DNA of 42,874 nt from Thermococcus celericrescens (GCF_001484195.1 NZ_LLYW01000011.1:1-42874); one strand, 5' to 3'; shown: positions 19,907-27,780, counted from the stretch's first letter. Numbers and translations are program-made. Notes: generated by a model from the sequence alone, not told the origin.

Positions 19907-21071
19907 CCTTCTCCCTCCTGAGCTTTTTGCTTATCCTATCTATGTCCGGATACTCGCCGTCGGGGAATATATCCTTGAGCTCACTTCCTCCCCTGGCGTA
20001 CACGTCATCGAAGTCGGGCAGGCCGCTTAGGAGCTCCTTCTTTTTGTTCTCCGCTTCCTCCTTTGCCTCCATGAAGGACTGGGCGTACCGCTTGGCGGTG
20101 ATGATGATGTCCTCGATGCTCCTGCTCTCGTAGATGCCGCTGAGGAGCGTAACGACCTCGACTTCCCTCTCGCGCGGGTCCGGGTAGAAGCCGCGGAATA
20201 TCTGCTTGCCCCTTATCTTATTGGTGAGGTAGTTGAGCGCCTCGAATATGTCGGCGGCCTTCAGAACCTCCGGCGGCCCGTGAATCGCGACCAGTCCGTA
20301 CAGCGCCGATTCGATGTTCGCCTCAAGGTACAGGCCCTCGCTCTCGAAGGACCGGGTGATGAGCCTTGAAAGGCTTTTTATCCTGCCCGCGTCTGCCTTG
20401 GCGTAGCCGACCGTTGCAAAGCTTCCAAAGGCCTTGAGGACGAACTTCAGGTCGCTCGCGTCGAGGGTCTGCTCTCCTGGAACGTCAACCAGGGCCAAAA
20501 GGGACGCTATCCTCTCGACTATCGTGTAGTTTATCCTCTCGTAGGCTTTGCTTATGTCGTCGCCCCCTTCCTTGAGCTTGTTGTTGTCTATGGCTATTAT
20601 CGAGTCCGCTATCTTTGAGAGCTTGTCGATTGTTATCGCGGCGTTGATTGTGGGCCTTATCCCCTCCTCCTTGAGGGGGAGTGCACCGATGGCCACCACC
20701 AGGGAGTCAGGGTACTCCTCTTTGAGCGCCTCGGCCAGGACGGGTGTTCCTCCGGCGCCCGTTCCGCCGCCGAAGCCGAAGGTCAGGAAGAATATGTCGA
20801 CATCCTCGTAGCCGATTATTGAACCTATCTTGCGCATGACGAGGGGCAAATCGCGCTTCATGGCCTCCCTGCCGAGTATTGGGTTCGCGTTGACCCCCTT
20901 GCCGCCGGTTAGGCTCTCGCCTATGAGTATCCTCCGCTCATGGGGGACATGCTTGAGGTACTCCAGGTCGCCCCTGGATGTGTTCACAGCGAGCGCCTCA
21001 AAATCGACGAGGGAAAAGAGGTCGGCGATTTTAGTCCCGCACTGGCCGACCCCTATGATTAGAGCCCTCAC
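19899..21071 (-). CDS. CetZ-type tubulin/FtsZ superfamily GTPase
   Basis: The 390-residue product begins RALIIGVGQCGTKIADLF. The GQCG loop is the tubulin/CetZ form; FtsZ has GGGGN there. The GTP signature is FGFGGGTGAGGTP (GGGTGAGG at residues 101-108). The T7 loop keeps both acidic residues, Asp204 and Asp207 in TLDASDLKF, so filament GTPase activity is expected. The C-terminal tail (SFMEAKEEAENKKKELL onward) is charged and has no FtsZ conserved tail peptide. It starts with GTG after GGGGTGAT, seven bases after the toroid gene. CetZ proteins act in haloarchaeal cell shape and motility; here the gene sits inside a pilin operon. Confidence 0.85.
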   Translation of the reverse strand: MRALIIGVGQCGTKIADLFSLVDFEALAVNTSRGDLEYLKHVPHERRILIGESLTGGKGVNANPILGREAMKRDLPLVMRKIGSIIGYEDVDIFFLTFGFGGGTGAGGTPVLAEALKEEYPDSLVVAIGALPLKEEGIRPTINAAITIDKLSKIADSIIAIDNNKLKEGGDDISKAYERINYTIVERIASLLALVDVPGEQTLDASDLKFVLKAFGSFATVGYAKADAGRIKSLSRLITRSFESEGLYLEANIESALYGLVAIHGPPEVLKAADIFEALNYLTNKIRGKQIFRGFYPDPREREVEVVTLLSGIYESRSIEDIIITAKRYAQSFMEAKEEAENKKKELLSGLPDFDDVYARGGSELKDIFPDGEYPDIDRISKKLRREKDE

Positions 21072-21078
21072 TTCTCTA

Positions 21079-23322
21079 TCACCCCGCGTCCAGGAGCTTT
21101 ATCTCGTTGGGGTCAATGACACCGTTTCCGTTGGAGTCCTTCGCCTCGAGCACCAGGTATTTTCCGTGGAAGTACTTGAAGAGGCCAGAGGTGAATATGA
21201 GCTCCACAGCCCCGCTGCTCTGCTCGTCGAAGAGAACCATCAGCACGTGGCCGTCCTGAGTCCTGCCGGGTATTATGACTATGGTGCTGGCCAGGGGATA
21301 TGTTCTGCCGTTTACCGTCACCAGCTGACCCTTGACCTCGAGGGTCACCTCGCCGTTGTACCTCGAGACGTTGATGTCGCCGGGGGCGGCTAGGAAGATA
21401 TGGTTTCCATCCTCCACATTGGAAACCCCTTCCTTCAGGTCCACACTTGACCCGAATTCCTCGAGTTGGGGCGCGATGGTCTCGGAGACCGCCCTGTATT
21501 CCCCGGCGTAGTGAAGTTCCCACAATCCGCCGCGGAGGGCGTTTATGGTCTCGTAGAGAGTTACTCCCGGCAGGAACTTGACGTCCTTAATGAACTCGAG
21601 GGCAAGGGCGGTGTCCACGGTCGTCTTCGTCCCGTTGTGGAGGTTGTCAATGACCCACTTTAGGGCGTCGCCCTTTACGTCGTATCCGAGGGCGTCCAGG
21701 ACCTCCGCGGCCCGCACGGTGTACTCCATCGAACTCACTCCTAATGAAACCTCTCCCAGCATGTTTTCGCTTCTGCCAAAGTGTCCCCAGGAGCCGTCGT
21801 GGAGTCTCTGGGCCATCAGCCAGTCCGAGTGCGGGCCCAGCTTCTCAATATCTGTGATCCCCGTGAGGGACTCCAGAACTGTCACTGTGGTTGGGACGTT
21901 CTTTCCAACCATAACACTCAGCAGGTGGTTGAGTATTATGCCCCATCCGTCCGGGGTCACCGACAGGAGCCACTCCTTGGAGGCGTTGATGTCATCCCCC
22001 TTCGCGCCAAGCTCCAGCAGCAGGTCAAGACCCATCGCCGTTTCGTACGGCTGGGGTATGGAGAAGTACCCGGCCCACCTGCCAGGAAAGACCTCCAGAG
22101 AGCGCGTGAAGTTCAGGAGTTCCTCCTTTTCGTCGTCGCTCAGATCGCCAAACTCCGCGAGAAGCTTGACTGTGTAGTAATACTCTTCGGTTACGGTCCC
22201 GTGGAGTACCGCATTGTCCTTGGCGGCGGTCAGGTGTTCCCGCGCCCATTCTATGGCCAGGTCAACACTTTCCGGCACGGGGGTGCATGTCTTCAGCGCC
22301 CGAACCGCGTAGTAGGTTGCCTTCGCCGATCCGCGGGCCCCGGTGTGGATTCCCCAGCTCCCGTCGGGGTTCTGGCTTTCGGTCAGCGCTGAACACAGCT
22401 CCGCTTTGGGGTTGGTGAAGTTTCCTGAGAGCCGGTCAGCCACGCTTGAGAATGCCATAACCGCGTAGGCGGTGGGGGCGATGGAATCCGTATCGAGGAA
22501 CGGGCCCTCACTGCTGGTTAGATAATACGTCCCGTTGTCGTTGCCGACCAGTTCGAGAACCGTCAGCGCCCGCCCTGTGTCAAAGCTCAGCGGCTCGTAG
22601 AGAACCAGGGCGTAGGTGAGCATGGCCCTCTCCCTTTCGTTGAGTCCGTCAGAGGACAGGAGTTCCTTGCACCTCTCCAGATCCGCGGTCACGTTTCCGT
22701 AACCGATGGCTTTAAACGCTATGAGCCTCAGGGCCAGGTAGTCAGGTCTCAAATTCCTGGCCTTCTCCAGGTATTCGGCCCCGGCTTCGACCGCGATGCT
22801 GTTCTCGGGCGTTAAACCAATGCTCCCGAGTGCCCAGAGCGAGAGTGCGGTCGGGTAGAACTCCGTGGGGGAGTCCGCCAGATACCCCCATCCCTCCCCA
22901 TTAAACGCTGTTAGAAGATACGTCCTGCCATCCCGTATTGCTATTTCAATGTCGTTTTCGCTGATTCCGGTATAGTATTCCTTCGTAAGCTCTCTAACGG
23001 CCCCAAGGGCAATCAGAACAGTTGCAGTATCCTGAGGAGTGCTCACCTCGCCCCGGTAGTGGCCCCAGCCCCCATCCGGGTTCTGGATTTCGAGAAGCTC
23101 CTTCGTGACGTTCACTACGGCGGAGAGCGCGTCGGTACTGTTCTGGGCCTTTCCGACGGTGGAAACGAGGGCAGTTAAAAGCAGGGCTTTTTCGGGGACT
23201 TCGTTTGTGTCCGTCACGGTGTATGTGATGAATCCAAGGGACTCATCTATTACACTTGCGGCACTGGCATAAGGGAGCACAAAGAGCATGAACAGAATTA
23301 CGGCAGTTAACGTCCTCCTCAT
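21079..23322 (-). CDS. Secreted alpha-toroid (prenyltransferase/squalene cyclase-like fold) protein with EF-hand-like loop
   Basis: The 747-residue product has a signal peptide (MRRTLTAVILFMLFVLPYAS, with ASA cut site). A long helical body follows with repeated Gly-Trp motifs: QNPDGGWGHY, GEGWGYLAD, QNPDGSWGIH, GRWAGYF, DGWGIILNH and HDGSWGHF. This is the pattern of the alpha/alpha toroid of squalene cyclases and complement-like TED domains. No DxDD cyclase motif was seen, so binding rather than catalysis is likely. A beta-rich part follows (residues about 630-720). The C-terminus DSNGNGVIDPNEIKLL is a canonical 12-residue calcium-binding loop. It heads the CetZ-pilin operon. Confidence 0.8.
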   Translation of the reverse strand: MRRTLTAVILFMLFVLPYASAASVIDESLGFITYTVTDTNEVPEKALLLTALVSTVGKAQNSTDALSAVVNVTKELLEIQNPDGGWGHYRGEVSTPQDTATVLIALGAVRELTKEYYTGISENDIEIAIRDGRTYLLTAFNGEGWGYLADSPTEFYPTALSLWALGSIGLTPENSIAVEAGAEYLEKARNLRPDYLALRLIAFKAIGYGNVTADLERCKELLSSDGLNERERAMLTYALVLYEPLSFDTGRALTVLELVGNDNGTYYLTSSEGPFLDTDSIAPTAYAVMAFSSVADRLSGNFTNPKAELCSALTESQNPDGSWGIHTGARGSAKATYYAVRALKTCTPVPESVDLAIEWAREHLTAAKDNAVLHGTVTEEYYYTVKLLAEFGDLSDDEKEELLNFTRSLEVFPGRWAGYFSIPQPYETAMGLDLLLELGAKGDDINASKEWLLSVTPDGWGIILNHLLSVMVGKNVPTTVTVLESLTGITDIEKLGPHSDWLMAQRLHDGSWGHFGRSENMLGEVSLGVSSMEYTVRAAEVLDALGYDVKGDALKWVIDNLHNGTKTTVDTALALEFIKDVKFLPGVTLYETINALRGGLWELHYAGEYRAVSETIAPQLEEFGSSVDLKEGVSNVEDGNHIFLAAPGDINVSRYNGEVTLEVKGQLVTVNGRTYPLASTIVIIPGRTQDGHVLMVLFDEQSSGAVELIFTSGLFKYFHGKYLVLEAKDSNGNGVIDPNEIKLLDAG

Positions 23323-23340
23323 TCCCGTACACCTCTAACT

Positions 23341-23390
23341 ATCCCCTAGGGGATGAAAATAAATAAACTTTTTCCATATCCCGAGGGAAT
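23341..23390 (-). promoter_or_regulatory. CetZ-pilin operon promoter bracketed by two similar palindromes
   Basis: On the minus strand a TATA-like TTTATTTATT (about 23367-23358) lies between two related inverted repeats. ATTCCCTCGGGATA (23390-23377) is upstream and the perfect ATCCCCTAGGGGAT (23354-23341) is downstream, at the expected start of transcription. The gene starts at 23322 after GAGGTG. This layout suits cooperative repression by one dimeric regulator. Confidence 0.6.
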
Positions 23391-23405
23391 AAAAAGGAAA
23401 GGAGG
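23391..23405 (-). terminator. T-rich end of taw1
   Basis: CCTCCTTTCCTTTTT directly follows the taw1 stop codon on the minus strand. Such T-runs act as terminators in Thermococcales. Confidence 0.35.
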
Positions 23406-24407
23406 TCAGTGCTTTATGAATCTGCCGCCGATTCCGGTTCTGTGGGAATCGACGTCGTCGCGCATTATGAGCACGACCCTGCTCGGCTCGTACTCGTCCT
23501 CTATGTGGTAGCCAGGTAGGTGCTTCACCAGCTCCTCGGCGAAGGCTTTGATCTCCTCGTGCCGCGGCATGTTGTTGATGGTGAGCCTCTGCCTCGAGAA
23601 GCCGACGAACATGTACGCCTTGGCCTCGACGAACATCGGGTTGGCGAGCTTTATCAGCTTCGCGTAGCCCTCTGGATTGTTCATGTTCTCCCCCTTGACG
23701 AGGGTGAGCCTTATCACCGTCCTGGTCTGGGCGTCCTTCATGAGCCTGAGCGTCTCCTTTATCCTGTCCCAGCCGTCCGGAACCATGGGGACGTTAACCC
23801 TGTTGTAGGTCTCGATATCCGGGGCGGTGAGGGAGACGTAGAGCTGGCTCGGTAGCTTGTCCTCCTTTATCATCTCCTCAAGTCTCTCCGGGACGGTGCC
23901 GTTGGTGACGATGAAGGTCGTGAAACCGCGCTTGTGGAACTCCTCGACGAGGTCGCCCATGTAGGGGTACAGCATCGGCTCGCCGGACAGACTTATAGCG
24001 GCGTGCTTTGGATTCCACGCCTCCTCGAACTTCTTCATGTTTATGCCGGGCATGCCCTTGTAGCCGACGAGGAGCTTACGCTGGGCCTTTATGCTCTCCT
24101 CGACGATGAAGGCCGGGTCGTCCCACGGCTCCGGGAGCTCCGTGCCGAGGAAGCCCTCCATCGGGCGCCAGCAGAATATGCAGTTGTGGGTGCACCACGC
24201 TGTAACCGGCGTCATCTGCAGGCAGCGGTGGGAGTGTATGTTGTAGAACTTCTGCTTGTAGCAGAAGCGGTCGTGTTTTATGCTCTCCTTGAGCCAGTGG
24301 CAGAGCTTTACCGAGCTGTGCCTGCCCACGAGCGCGTAGTGCTGCTTCCTGAAGAGGCTCGCTATCTCCTCCGGCATGTTCGGGTTGGACTTGAACGTTA
24401 ACGCCAT
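23406..24407 (-). CDS. taw1: tRNA 4-demethylwyosine synthase Taw1 (TYW1)
   Basis: Taw1 is a radical-SAM enzyme that builds the tricyclic base of wyosine at position 37 of tRNA-Phe, using pyruvate. The 333-residue product has the SAM-cluster motif CTHNCIFC (Cys72, 76, 79). Cys36, Cys49 and Cys62, in KLCHWL, RFCYKQ and HRCLQM, are spaced as the ligands of the second iron-sulfur cluster of archaeal TYW1. AISLSGEPMLYPYMGD and YVSLTAPDIETYNRVN are family hallmarks. I start at ATG 24407, five bases after GGTGA. There is no flavodoxin domain, as usual in archaea. It stands as its own unit behind a TATA box near 24451-24463. Confidence 0.95.
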   Translation of the reverse strand: MALTFKSNPNMPEEIASLFRKQHYALVGRHSSVKLCHWLKESIKHDRFCYKQKFYNIHSHRCLQMTPVTAWCTHNCIFCWRPMEGFLGTELPEPWDDPAFIVEESIKAQRKLLVGYKGMPGINMKKFEEAWNPKHAAISLSGEPMLYPYMGDLVEEFHKRGFTTFIVTNGTVPERLEEMIKEDKLPSQLYVSLTAPDIETYNRVNVPMVPDGWDRIKETLRLMKDAQTRTVIRLTLVKGENMNNPEGYAKLIKLANPMFVEAKAYMFVGFSRQRLTINNMPRHEEIKAFAEELVKHLPGYHIEDEYEPSRVVLIMRDDVDSHRTGIGGRFIKH

Positions 24408-24450
24408 TAGCCTCACCTAATTCATCTCTCTGGGTTGGCTTTGAACGAGC

Positions 24451-24463
24451 CTTTTAAAAAGGT
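24451..24463 (-). promoter_or_regulatory. taw1 TATA box
   Basis: CCTTTTTAAAAGG on the minus strand, itself nearly palindromic, lies about 44-56 bases before the taw1 start. Confidence 0.5.
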
Positions 24464-24570
24464 GATGGGTCGGGTGTGTGGAGATGCCGTTTCGTCCGGA
24501 ATATTTTATTGTCGAAAAATAGTTCGGCAATGTGCGAAAATTTTAAAAGCTGCCCGTTGATTCTACCTCC

Positions 24571-24708
24571 ATGTTTGGACACATAAAACCGCGCCAGGAG
24601 ATTAAGGCAAGGGAGATTGAAATAGATTTCTTCGAGGAGGACGTGGGCTTCCCGGAGAGGCCAAAGGTGAAGCTCCTCTTTGAGATCAAACGTCACCGCC
24701 TTGCGTAG
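24571..24708 (+). CDS. Small ORF, probable leaderless transcript (45 aa)
   Basis: The product is MFGHIKPRQEIKAREIEIDF followed by FEEDVGFPERPKVKLLFEIK and RHRLA. No Shine-Dalgarno site precedes the ATG. TATA-like AAAATTTTAAAAG (about 24536-24548) is placed so that transcription would begin within a few bases of the ATG, which fits a leaderless messenger. The peptide is highly charged with no membrane segment. Its end overlaps the end of the convergent methyltransferase gene by 23 bases. Codon use looks gene-like, but the frame is short. It may also be the N-terminal remnant of a longer protein, cut off by the TAG at 24706. Family unknown. Confidence 0.5.
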   Translation: MFGHIKPRQEIKAREIEIDFFEEDVGFPERPKVKLLFEIKRHRLA

Positions 24709-25276
24709 TGGCGTTTATCAGCACTATGTCTTCAAAAAAGACGTGCACCCTAGCCGCTATTTTTCCCATCAAACCAACTTCTTCCAGCCTTCTCAGCGTT
24801 TCTTCCACCCCGGTTATCGAGCTCTGGACTATCTGGACGGTTCCGCCGGGTTTGAGGTAATCCCGCACCTCCCGAATGAACCGGTCGAGGACTTCCCTTC
24901 CGCCCTCGCCGCCAACCAGCGCCAGGTCTATCGGCTCCTCCGGCTCTCCGGGCAGGTAGGGGGCGTTGAAGGTTATGATGTCAAATTTCCCCTCAACCCT
25001 CTCAAACAGGTCGCTCACGCGAAACTCGACGTTTTTGATGCCGTTTATCCTCGCGTTCTCCCCCGCCAGCTCAACGGCCAGTGGGTTGATGTCCACTCCC
25101 AGAACGGAGCGGGCTTTTCTCGCCATCAGGAGTGCTATAAGCCCCGTTCCGGTGCCGACGTCGAGGGCCAGGTCGCCTTCCCTGACCGCGAGGTTCTCCG
25201 CCAGAAGGAACGTGTCCTCCGCCGGCTCGTAGACCTGGGGGTGGAGCTTGAGCTCGATGCCGTAGTAGGTTGGCAT
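24686..25276 (-). CDS. HemK2/Mtq2-like class I methyltransferase
   Basis: The 196-residue product has the SAM-binding motif LDVGTGTGLIALLMA (GTGTG at 41-45), VLGVDINPLAVELA as motif II and FDIITFNAPYLPGEP as motif IV. The N-terminal YEPAEDTFLLAENL is typical of the HemK2/Mtq2 branch, which methylates the glutamine of the GGQ motif of release factor aRF1 together with Trm112. The usual catalytic motif is NPPY; here it reads NAPY (104-107). Length fits archaeal HemK2. The start has only a weak ribosome site (GGTAC). It lies 72 bases after the rps27ae stop and probably ends that transcription unit. Confidence 0.82.
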   Translation of the reverse strand: MPTYYGIELKLHPQVYEPAEDTFLLAENLAVREGDLALDVGTGTGLIALLMARKARSVLGVDINPLAVELAGENARINGIKNVEFRVSDLFERVEGKFDIITFNAPYLPGEPEEPIDLALVGGEGGREVLDRFIREVRDYLKPGGTVQIVQSSITGVEETLRRLEEVGLMGKIAARVHVFFEDIVLINATTQGGDV

Positions 25277-25348
25277 GGTACCATCTGCCGTGCGGTTCTT
25301 TTCGACCTGCTGGAGGGGAGAAAAAGTTGTGCTGGAAGAGAAAAGAAA

Positions 25349-25522
25349 TCACTTCCTCTTCCACTCGGTGTAGCCGCAGCGGCCGCAGCTCCAGCGGTCC
25401 TTGTGCTCGGCCATGAAGACGCCCGGACCGCAGCGCGGGCAGAACTTGCCCTTCCTCTTGACCTTTCCACCCTGAACCTCGTAGAGCTTCCACTTCTGGC
25501 TGGTCTTCTTTCCCTTAGCCAT
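25349..25522 (-). CDS. rps27ae: 30S ribosomal protein S27ae
   Basis: The 57-residue protein starts [17 protein letters not shown] and has a zinc finger of four Cys: Cys28 and Cys31 in FCPRCGPG, Cys46 and Cys49 in [11 protein letters not shown]. It ends KRK. This is the archaeal S27ae without the ubiquitin-like domain of eukaryotes. GAGGTGG lies six bases before the ATG. It follows rps24e by 10 bases in the rpoE-spt4-dephospho-CoA kinase-rps24e-rps27ae operon, an order well known in Thermococcales. A T-rich stretch (GATTTCTTTTCTC) around the stop codon may end part of the transcripts. Confidence 0.97.
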   Translation of the reverse strand: MAKGKKTSQKWKLYEVQGGKVKRKGKFCPRCGPGVFMAEHKDRWSCGRCGYTEWKRK

Positions 25523-25532
25523 CTAAACCACC

Positions 25533-25829
25533 TCACTCCTCCTCCTTCTGAATGAGGCCGTCCCTAACGAGGATGTATTCCGGCTCGATGTAGAGCATCC
25601 TCTCCCTGCTCTCGTAGGCCTTGGCGTAGCCCCTGCTGACGCGACTACCGAAGTAGCTCCTTATGTACTGGAGAACCACGGTCTCCGGATTGAGGTCGAG
25701 CATGGCAACGAGCTTGCCCTTGACGTCGGCCCTGCTCGGGGTGGCCTCTCCCTCGTGGATGACATCGAAGTATATCTCCTTCCTTCCGAGGAGCTTGTTC
25801 TCCCTTATCTCGGTAACCTTAATCTCCAT
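25533..25829 (-). CDS. rps24e: 30S ribosomal protein S24e
   Basis: The 98-residue product begins [19 protein letters not shown] and contains the S24e signature [20 protein letters not shown]. The central [21 protein letters not shown] and the C-terminal [13 protein letters not shown] are typical of the archaeal form. The start follows GGAGGTGAT by five bases and lies within the end of the dephospho-CoA kinase gene (11-base overlap), which suggests coupled translation. Confidence 0.97.
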   Translation of the reverse strand: MEIKVTEIRENKLLGRKEIYFDVIHEGEATPSRADVKGKLVAMLDLNPETVVLQYIRSYFGSRVSRGYAKAYESRERMLYIEPEYILVRDGLIQKEEE

Positions 25830-26352
25830 CGTGAATCACCTCCATCTTCGACATGAGCTTTCCACACTTGAGCTTGCATTCGGGGGTTACCTTTATAAGC
25901 ACTACTCCCTCGTCCGGCTGGCCGTAGAGCACGAGAGTGCCCTCAGGGGCGTAGAGCACGGCGGGAATCGCCGCCAGGTCCTCCTCTCCGTACACCTTTA
26001 TGTAAACACGCCTGCCCCTCGCGGCCAGTCCAAAGCCCTTTCTGATTGCGTTTAATAAAGCTTTCGTTATGGTTCCGGCCGGGTTCTGGACGGTCATCAC
26101 GACCGAACCCGTCTCGATATCCGGGTTGTACTCGTGTCTTTTGGTTCTGTGGTCGTATATGGCTATGCTCGGCCTTATCCCGAGCTTGAGGACGTTTTCC
26201 GTGACGACGTCGCCTACCGTAACGACGCGCCTGGCCCTCTCAAGCTCACCCTTAAGCCTGATGTACGGCTCGGGGATCTCCCCCCGGATGAGCTCTCCGA
26301 GGGGGTCTTTGAGTTCCCTTCTAAGCTCGGGGGTGAGTACGAACCTCATCAT
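25819..26352 (-). CDS. GTP-dependent dephospho-CoA kinase (DUF359)
   Basis: This family phosphorylates dephospho-CoA with GTP in the last step of coenzyme A synthesis. It was established for the Thermococcus kodakarensis member, which has the same gene neighbours (spt4, S24e, S27ae). The 177-residue product has the conserved [21 protein letters not shown] with a key Asp, and [16 protein letters not shown]. The segment [16 protein letters not shown] and [14 protein letters not shown] complete the signature. The start could be ATG 26352 or 26349; 26352 makes an overlap with the spt4 stop. Cys residues in ECKLKCGK near the end are a small oddity without known role. Confidence 0.93.
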   Translation of the reverse strand: MMRFVLTPELRRELKDPLGELIRGEIPEPYIRLKGELERARRVVTVGDVVTENVLKLGIRPSIAIYDHRTKRHEYNPDIETGSVVMTVQNPAGTITKALLNAIRKGFGLAARGRRVYIKVYGEEDLAAIPAVLYAPEGTLVLYGQPDEGVVLIKVTPECKLKCGKLMSKMEVIHDGD

Positions 26353-26537
26353 CTGACCCTTATGGCGTATTTGCCGGGGACTTTAACCCCCAGCTTCTGG
26401 GCGATCATGCTCTTCTCGGGGTCGGTGATTATCACCAGGTCGAACCACTCGTCGCTCAGATCCCTGCTGCCGCAGACCGGGCAGCGCTCCTCCGTGGTTA
26501 TGTAGTGGCAGTGCCTGCAGGCGCGCTCCTTCGCCAT
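26349..26537 (-). CDS. spt4: Transcription elongation factor Spt4 (RpoE'')
   Basis: Spt4 pairs with Spt5 (NusG-like) and clamps RNA polymerase on DNA during elongation. The 62-residue product has a zinc-binding site of Cys7, Cys10, Cys19 and Cys22 (RACRHCHYIT, RCPVCGSRDL), followed by DEWFDLVIITDPEKSMIA, which forms the Spt5-binding sheet. It overlaps the rpoE stop codon by one base, so the two RNA polymerase-associated genes are coupled. Confidence 0.96.
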   Translation of the reverse strand: MAKERACRHCHYITTEERCPVCGSRDLSDEWFDLVIITDPEKSMIAQKLGVKVPGKYAIRVR

Positions 26538-27097
26538 TACTCCTCAGCCTCCCTGCGCTTTTCCTTTTCCACCCAGTCCCTCTTTCCGAGGCCTGGCTGG
26601 CGCATGGTGAGGCCTATCTTGTTCTCCCTGATAACGCGGCTCTTGACGCTTATGGCTATTATCCTCGCCTTCGCCTCGTCGCCGAGCTTGAGGATCCTGT
26701 TGGTCTCCTTACCGATGAACTGCTTGTTCTTCTCGTCGAAGACGACGTAGTCGTCCATGAGCTGGCTGATGTGGACGAGACCGTCCATCGGGCCTATCCT
26801 GATGAAGGCACCGTATGGGGCAACATCGATGACCTCGCCCTCCACGACCTCGTGCATCTCAGGCTTCCAGACGAGGACGTTGAAGACGACCTCGTGGTAG
26901 GTTGCCCCGTCACCGGGGACGATAACCCCCTGCCCGATGTCCTCAACGTCCATGACCGCTAGAACAACGCCCTCGTCGCGGTCGTAGATCCCTTCGTAGG
27001 CCTCACGAAGGACTATCTTGGCGGCCTCCTTGGGATCCATAGTGAACATCCTGGGCGGAATCCTAACGACGTCCTTAATCTTGAGGAGCTTGTACAT
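26537..27097 (-). CDS. rpoE: DNA-directed RNA polymerase subunit E' (Rpo7)
   Basis: Rpo7 (RpoE') forms the stalk of archaeal RNA polymerase with Rpo4 and helps open DNA and bind the emerging RNA. The 186-residue product starts MYKLLKIKDVVRIPPRMFT, with an N-terminal truncated RNP domain (1-80). An S1 RNA-binding domain follows from about 82 (VEGEVIDVAPYGAFIRIGPM, then GLVHISQLMDDYV). A C-terminal basic tail ends the protein. GGAGG lies before the ATG. It heads the operon with spt4, 37 bases after the ppa stop. The Rpo4 gene is not in this window. Confidence 0.96.
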   Translation of the reverse strand: MYKLLKIKDVVRIPPRMFTMDPKEAAKIVLREAYEGIYDRDEGVVLAVMDVEDIGQGVIVPGDGATYHEVVFNVLVWKPEMHEVVEGEVIDVAPYGAFIRIGPMDGLVHISQLMDDYVVFDEKNKQFIGKETNRILKLGDEAKARIIAISVKSRVIRENKIGLTMRQPGLGKRDWVEKEKRREAEE

Positions 27098-27134
27098 GCC
27101 TTAACCTCCTTAGGGGAATAAGAGGGAAAAGAAA

Positions 27135-27671
27135 TCACTCCTTCTTGCCGAACTTCTCCTTGTAGAGCTCGATGGCGCGGAGGATCTCCCTCTTGGCCTC
27201 CTCGGCGTTGCCCCAGCCCTCTATCTGGGTGACCTTGCCCTGGAGCTCCTTGTACCTCTGGAAGAAGTGGGCAACCTCATCGAGGAAGGCCTTCGGGACG
27301 TCGTCTATGTCCTTCCAGTCGTCGAAGTACGGGTCCTCAACGGGGACGGCGAGGACCTTCCAGTCCTTGTCGCCGCTGTCCTCCATCTTCATTATGCCTA
27401 TCGGTCTCGCCTCTATGAGGGTGAGCGGGTAAACTGGCTCGCGCATGATGACCATGATGTCGAAGGGGTCGCCGTCGTCGTACCAGGTCTGCGGGATTAT
27501 TCCGTAGTCGACCGGGTAGAAGAACGGGCTGTAGAGCACTCTATCGAGCTTTATAAGGCCGGTCTTCTTGTCGAGCTCGTACTTGTTCCTGCTTCCCTTC
27601 GGAATCTCTATGAGAGCGTAAACGACCTCTGGAACCTCCGGTCCGGGCTCAAGCTCGTGGAACGGGTTCAT
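27135..27671 (-). CDS. ppa: Inorganic pyrophosphatase (family I)
   Basis: The enzyme splits pyrophosphate to drive biosynthetic reactions and needs magnesium. The 178-residue product has the family I signatures: [32 protein letters not shown] with the metal-binding Asp cluster, and [14 protein letters not shown]. Its length is typical of the bacterial/archaeal hexameric type. A TATA box lies upstream at about 27740-27727 (CAACTTTAAAAGCC) and GAGGTGG before the ATG. It is directly upstream of rpoE and may be co-transcribed with it. Confidence 0.96.
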   Translation of the reverse strand: MNPFHELEPGPEVPEVVYALIEIPKGSRNKYELDKKTGLIKLDRVLYSPFFYPVDYGIIPQTWYDDGDPFDIMVIMREPVYPLTLIEARPIGIMKMEDSGDKDWKVLAVPVEDPYFDDWKDIDDVPKAFLDEVAHFFQRYKELQGKVTQIEGWGNAEEAKREILRAIELYKEKFGKKE

Positions 27672-27726
27672 CTCTAACCACCTCTTACCTCTTTAAGAAC
27701 TTCTAGCTTAGGCTTTCGAATAGGGC

Positions 27727-27740
27727 TTTTAAAGTTGTTG
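27727..27740 (-). promoter_or_regulatory. ppa TATA box
   Basis: CAACTTTAAAAGCC on the minus strand lies about 56-69 bases before the ppa start; the A/T core is the likely TATA element. Confidence 0.45.
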
Positions 27741-27754
27741 GTTAAGGAAATTGG

Positions 27755-27780
27755 AAAAAAGCGGGAGAAGAGGAAAGGCC
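27755..27780 (-). terminator. T-run behind the matrix-type operon
   Basis: After the stop of the last gene (27781) the minus strand reads GGCCTTTCCTCTTCTCCCGC and then six Ts. Archaeal polymerase stops readily at such runs. Confidence 0.45.

Noticed and set aside
20096-20142. TGATGATGATG followed by CTGA, another C/D-like pattern
   Set aside because: It arises from a codon repeat in the CetZ gene; there is no terminal stem and spacing is poor.
19899-21071. Housekeeping FtsZ (cell division)
   Set aside because: GQCG loop and no FtsZ tail peptide point to the CetZ group instead.
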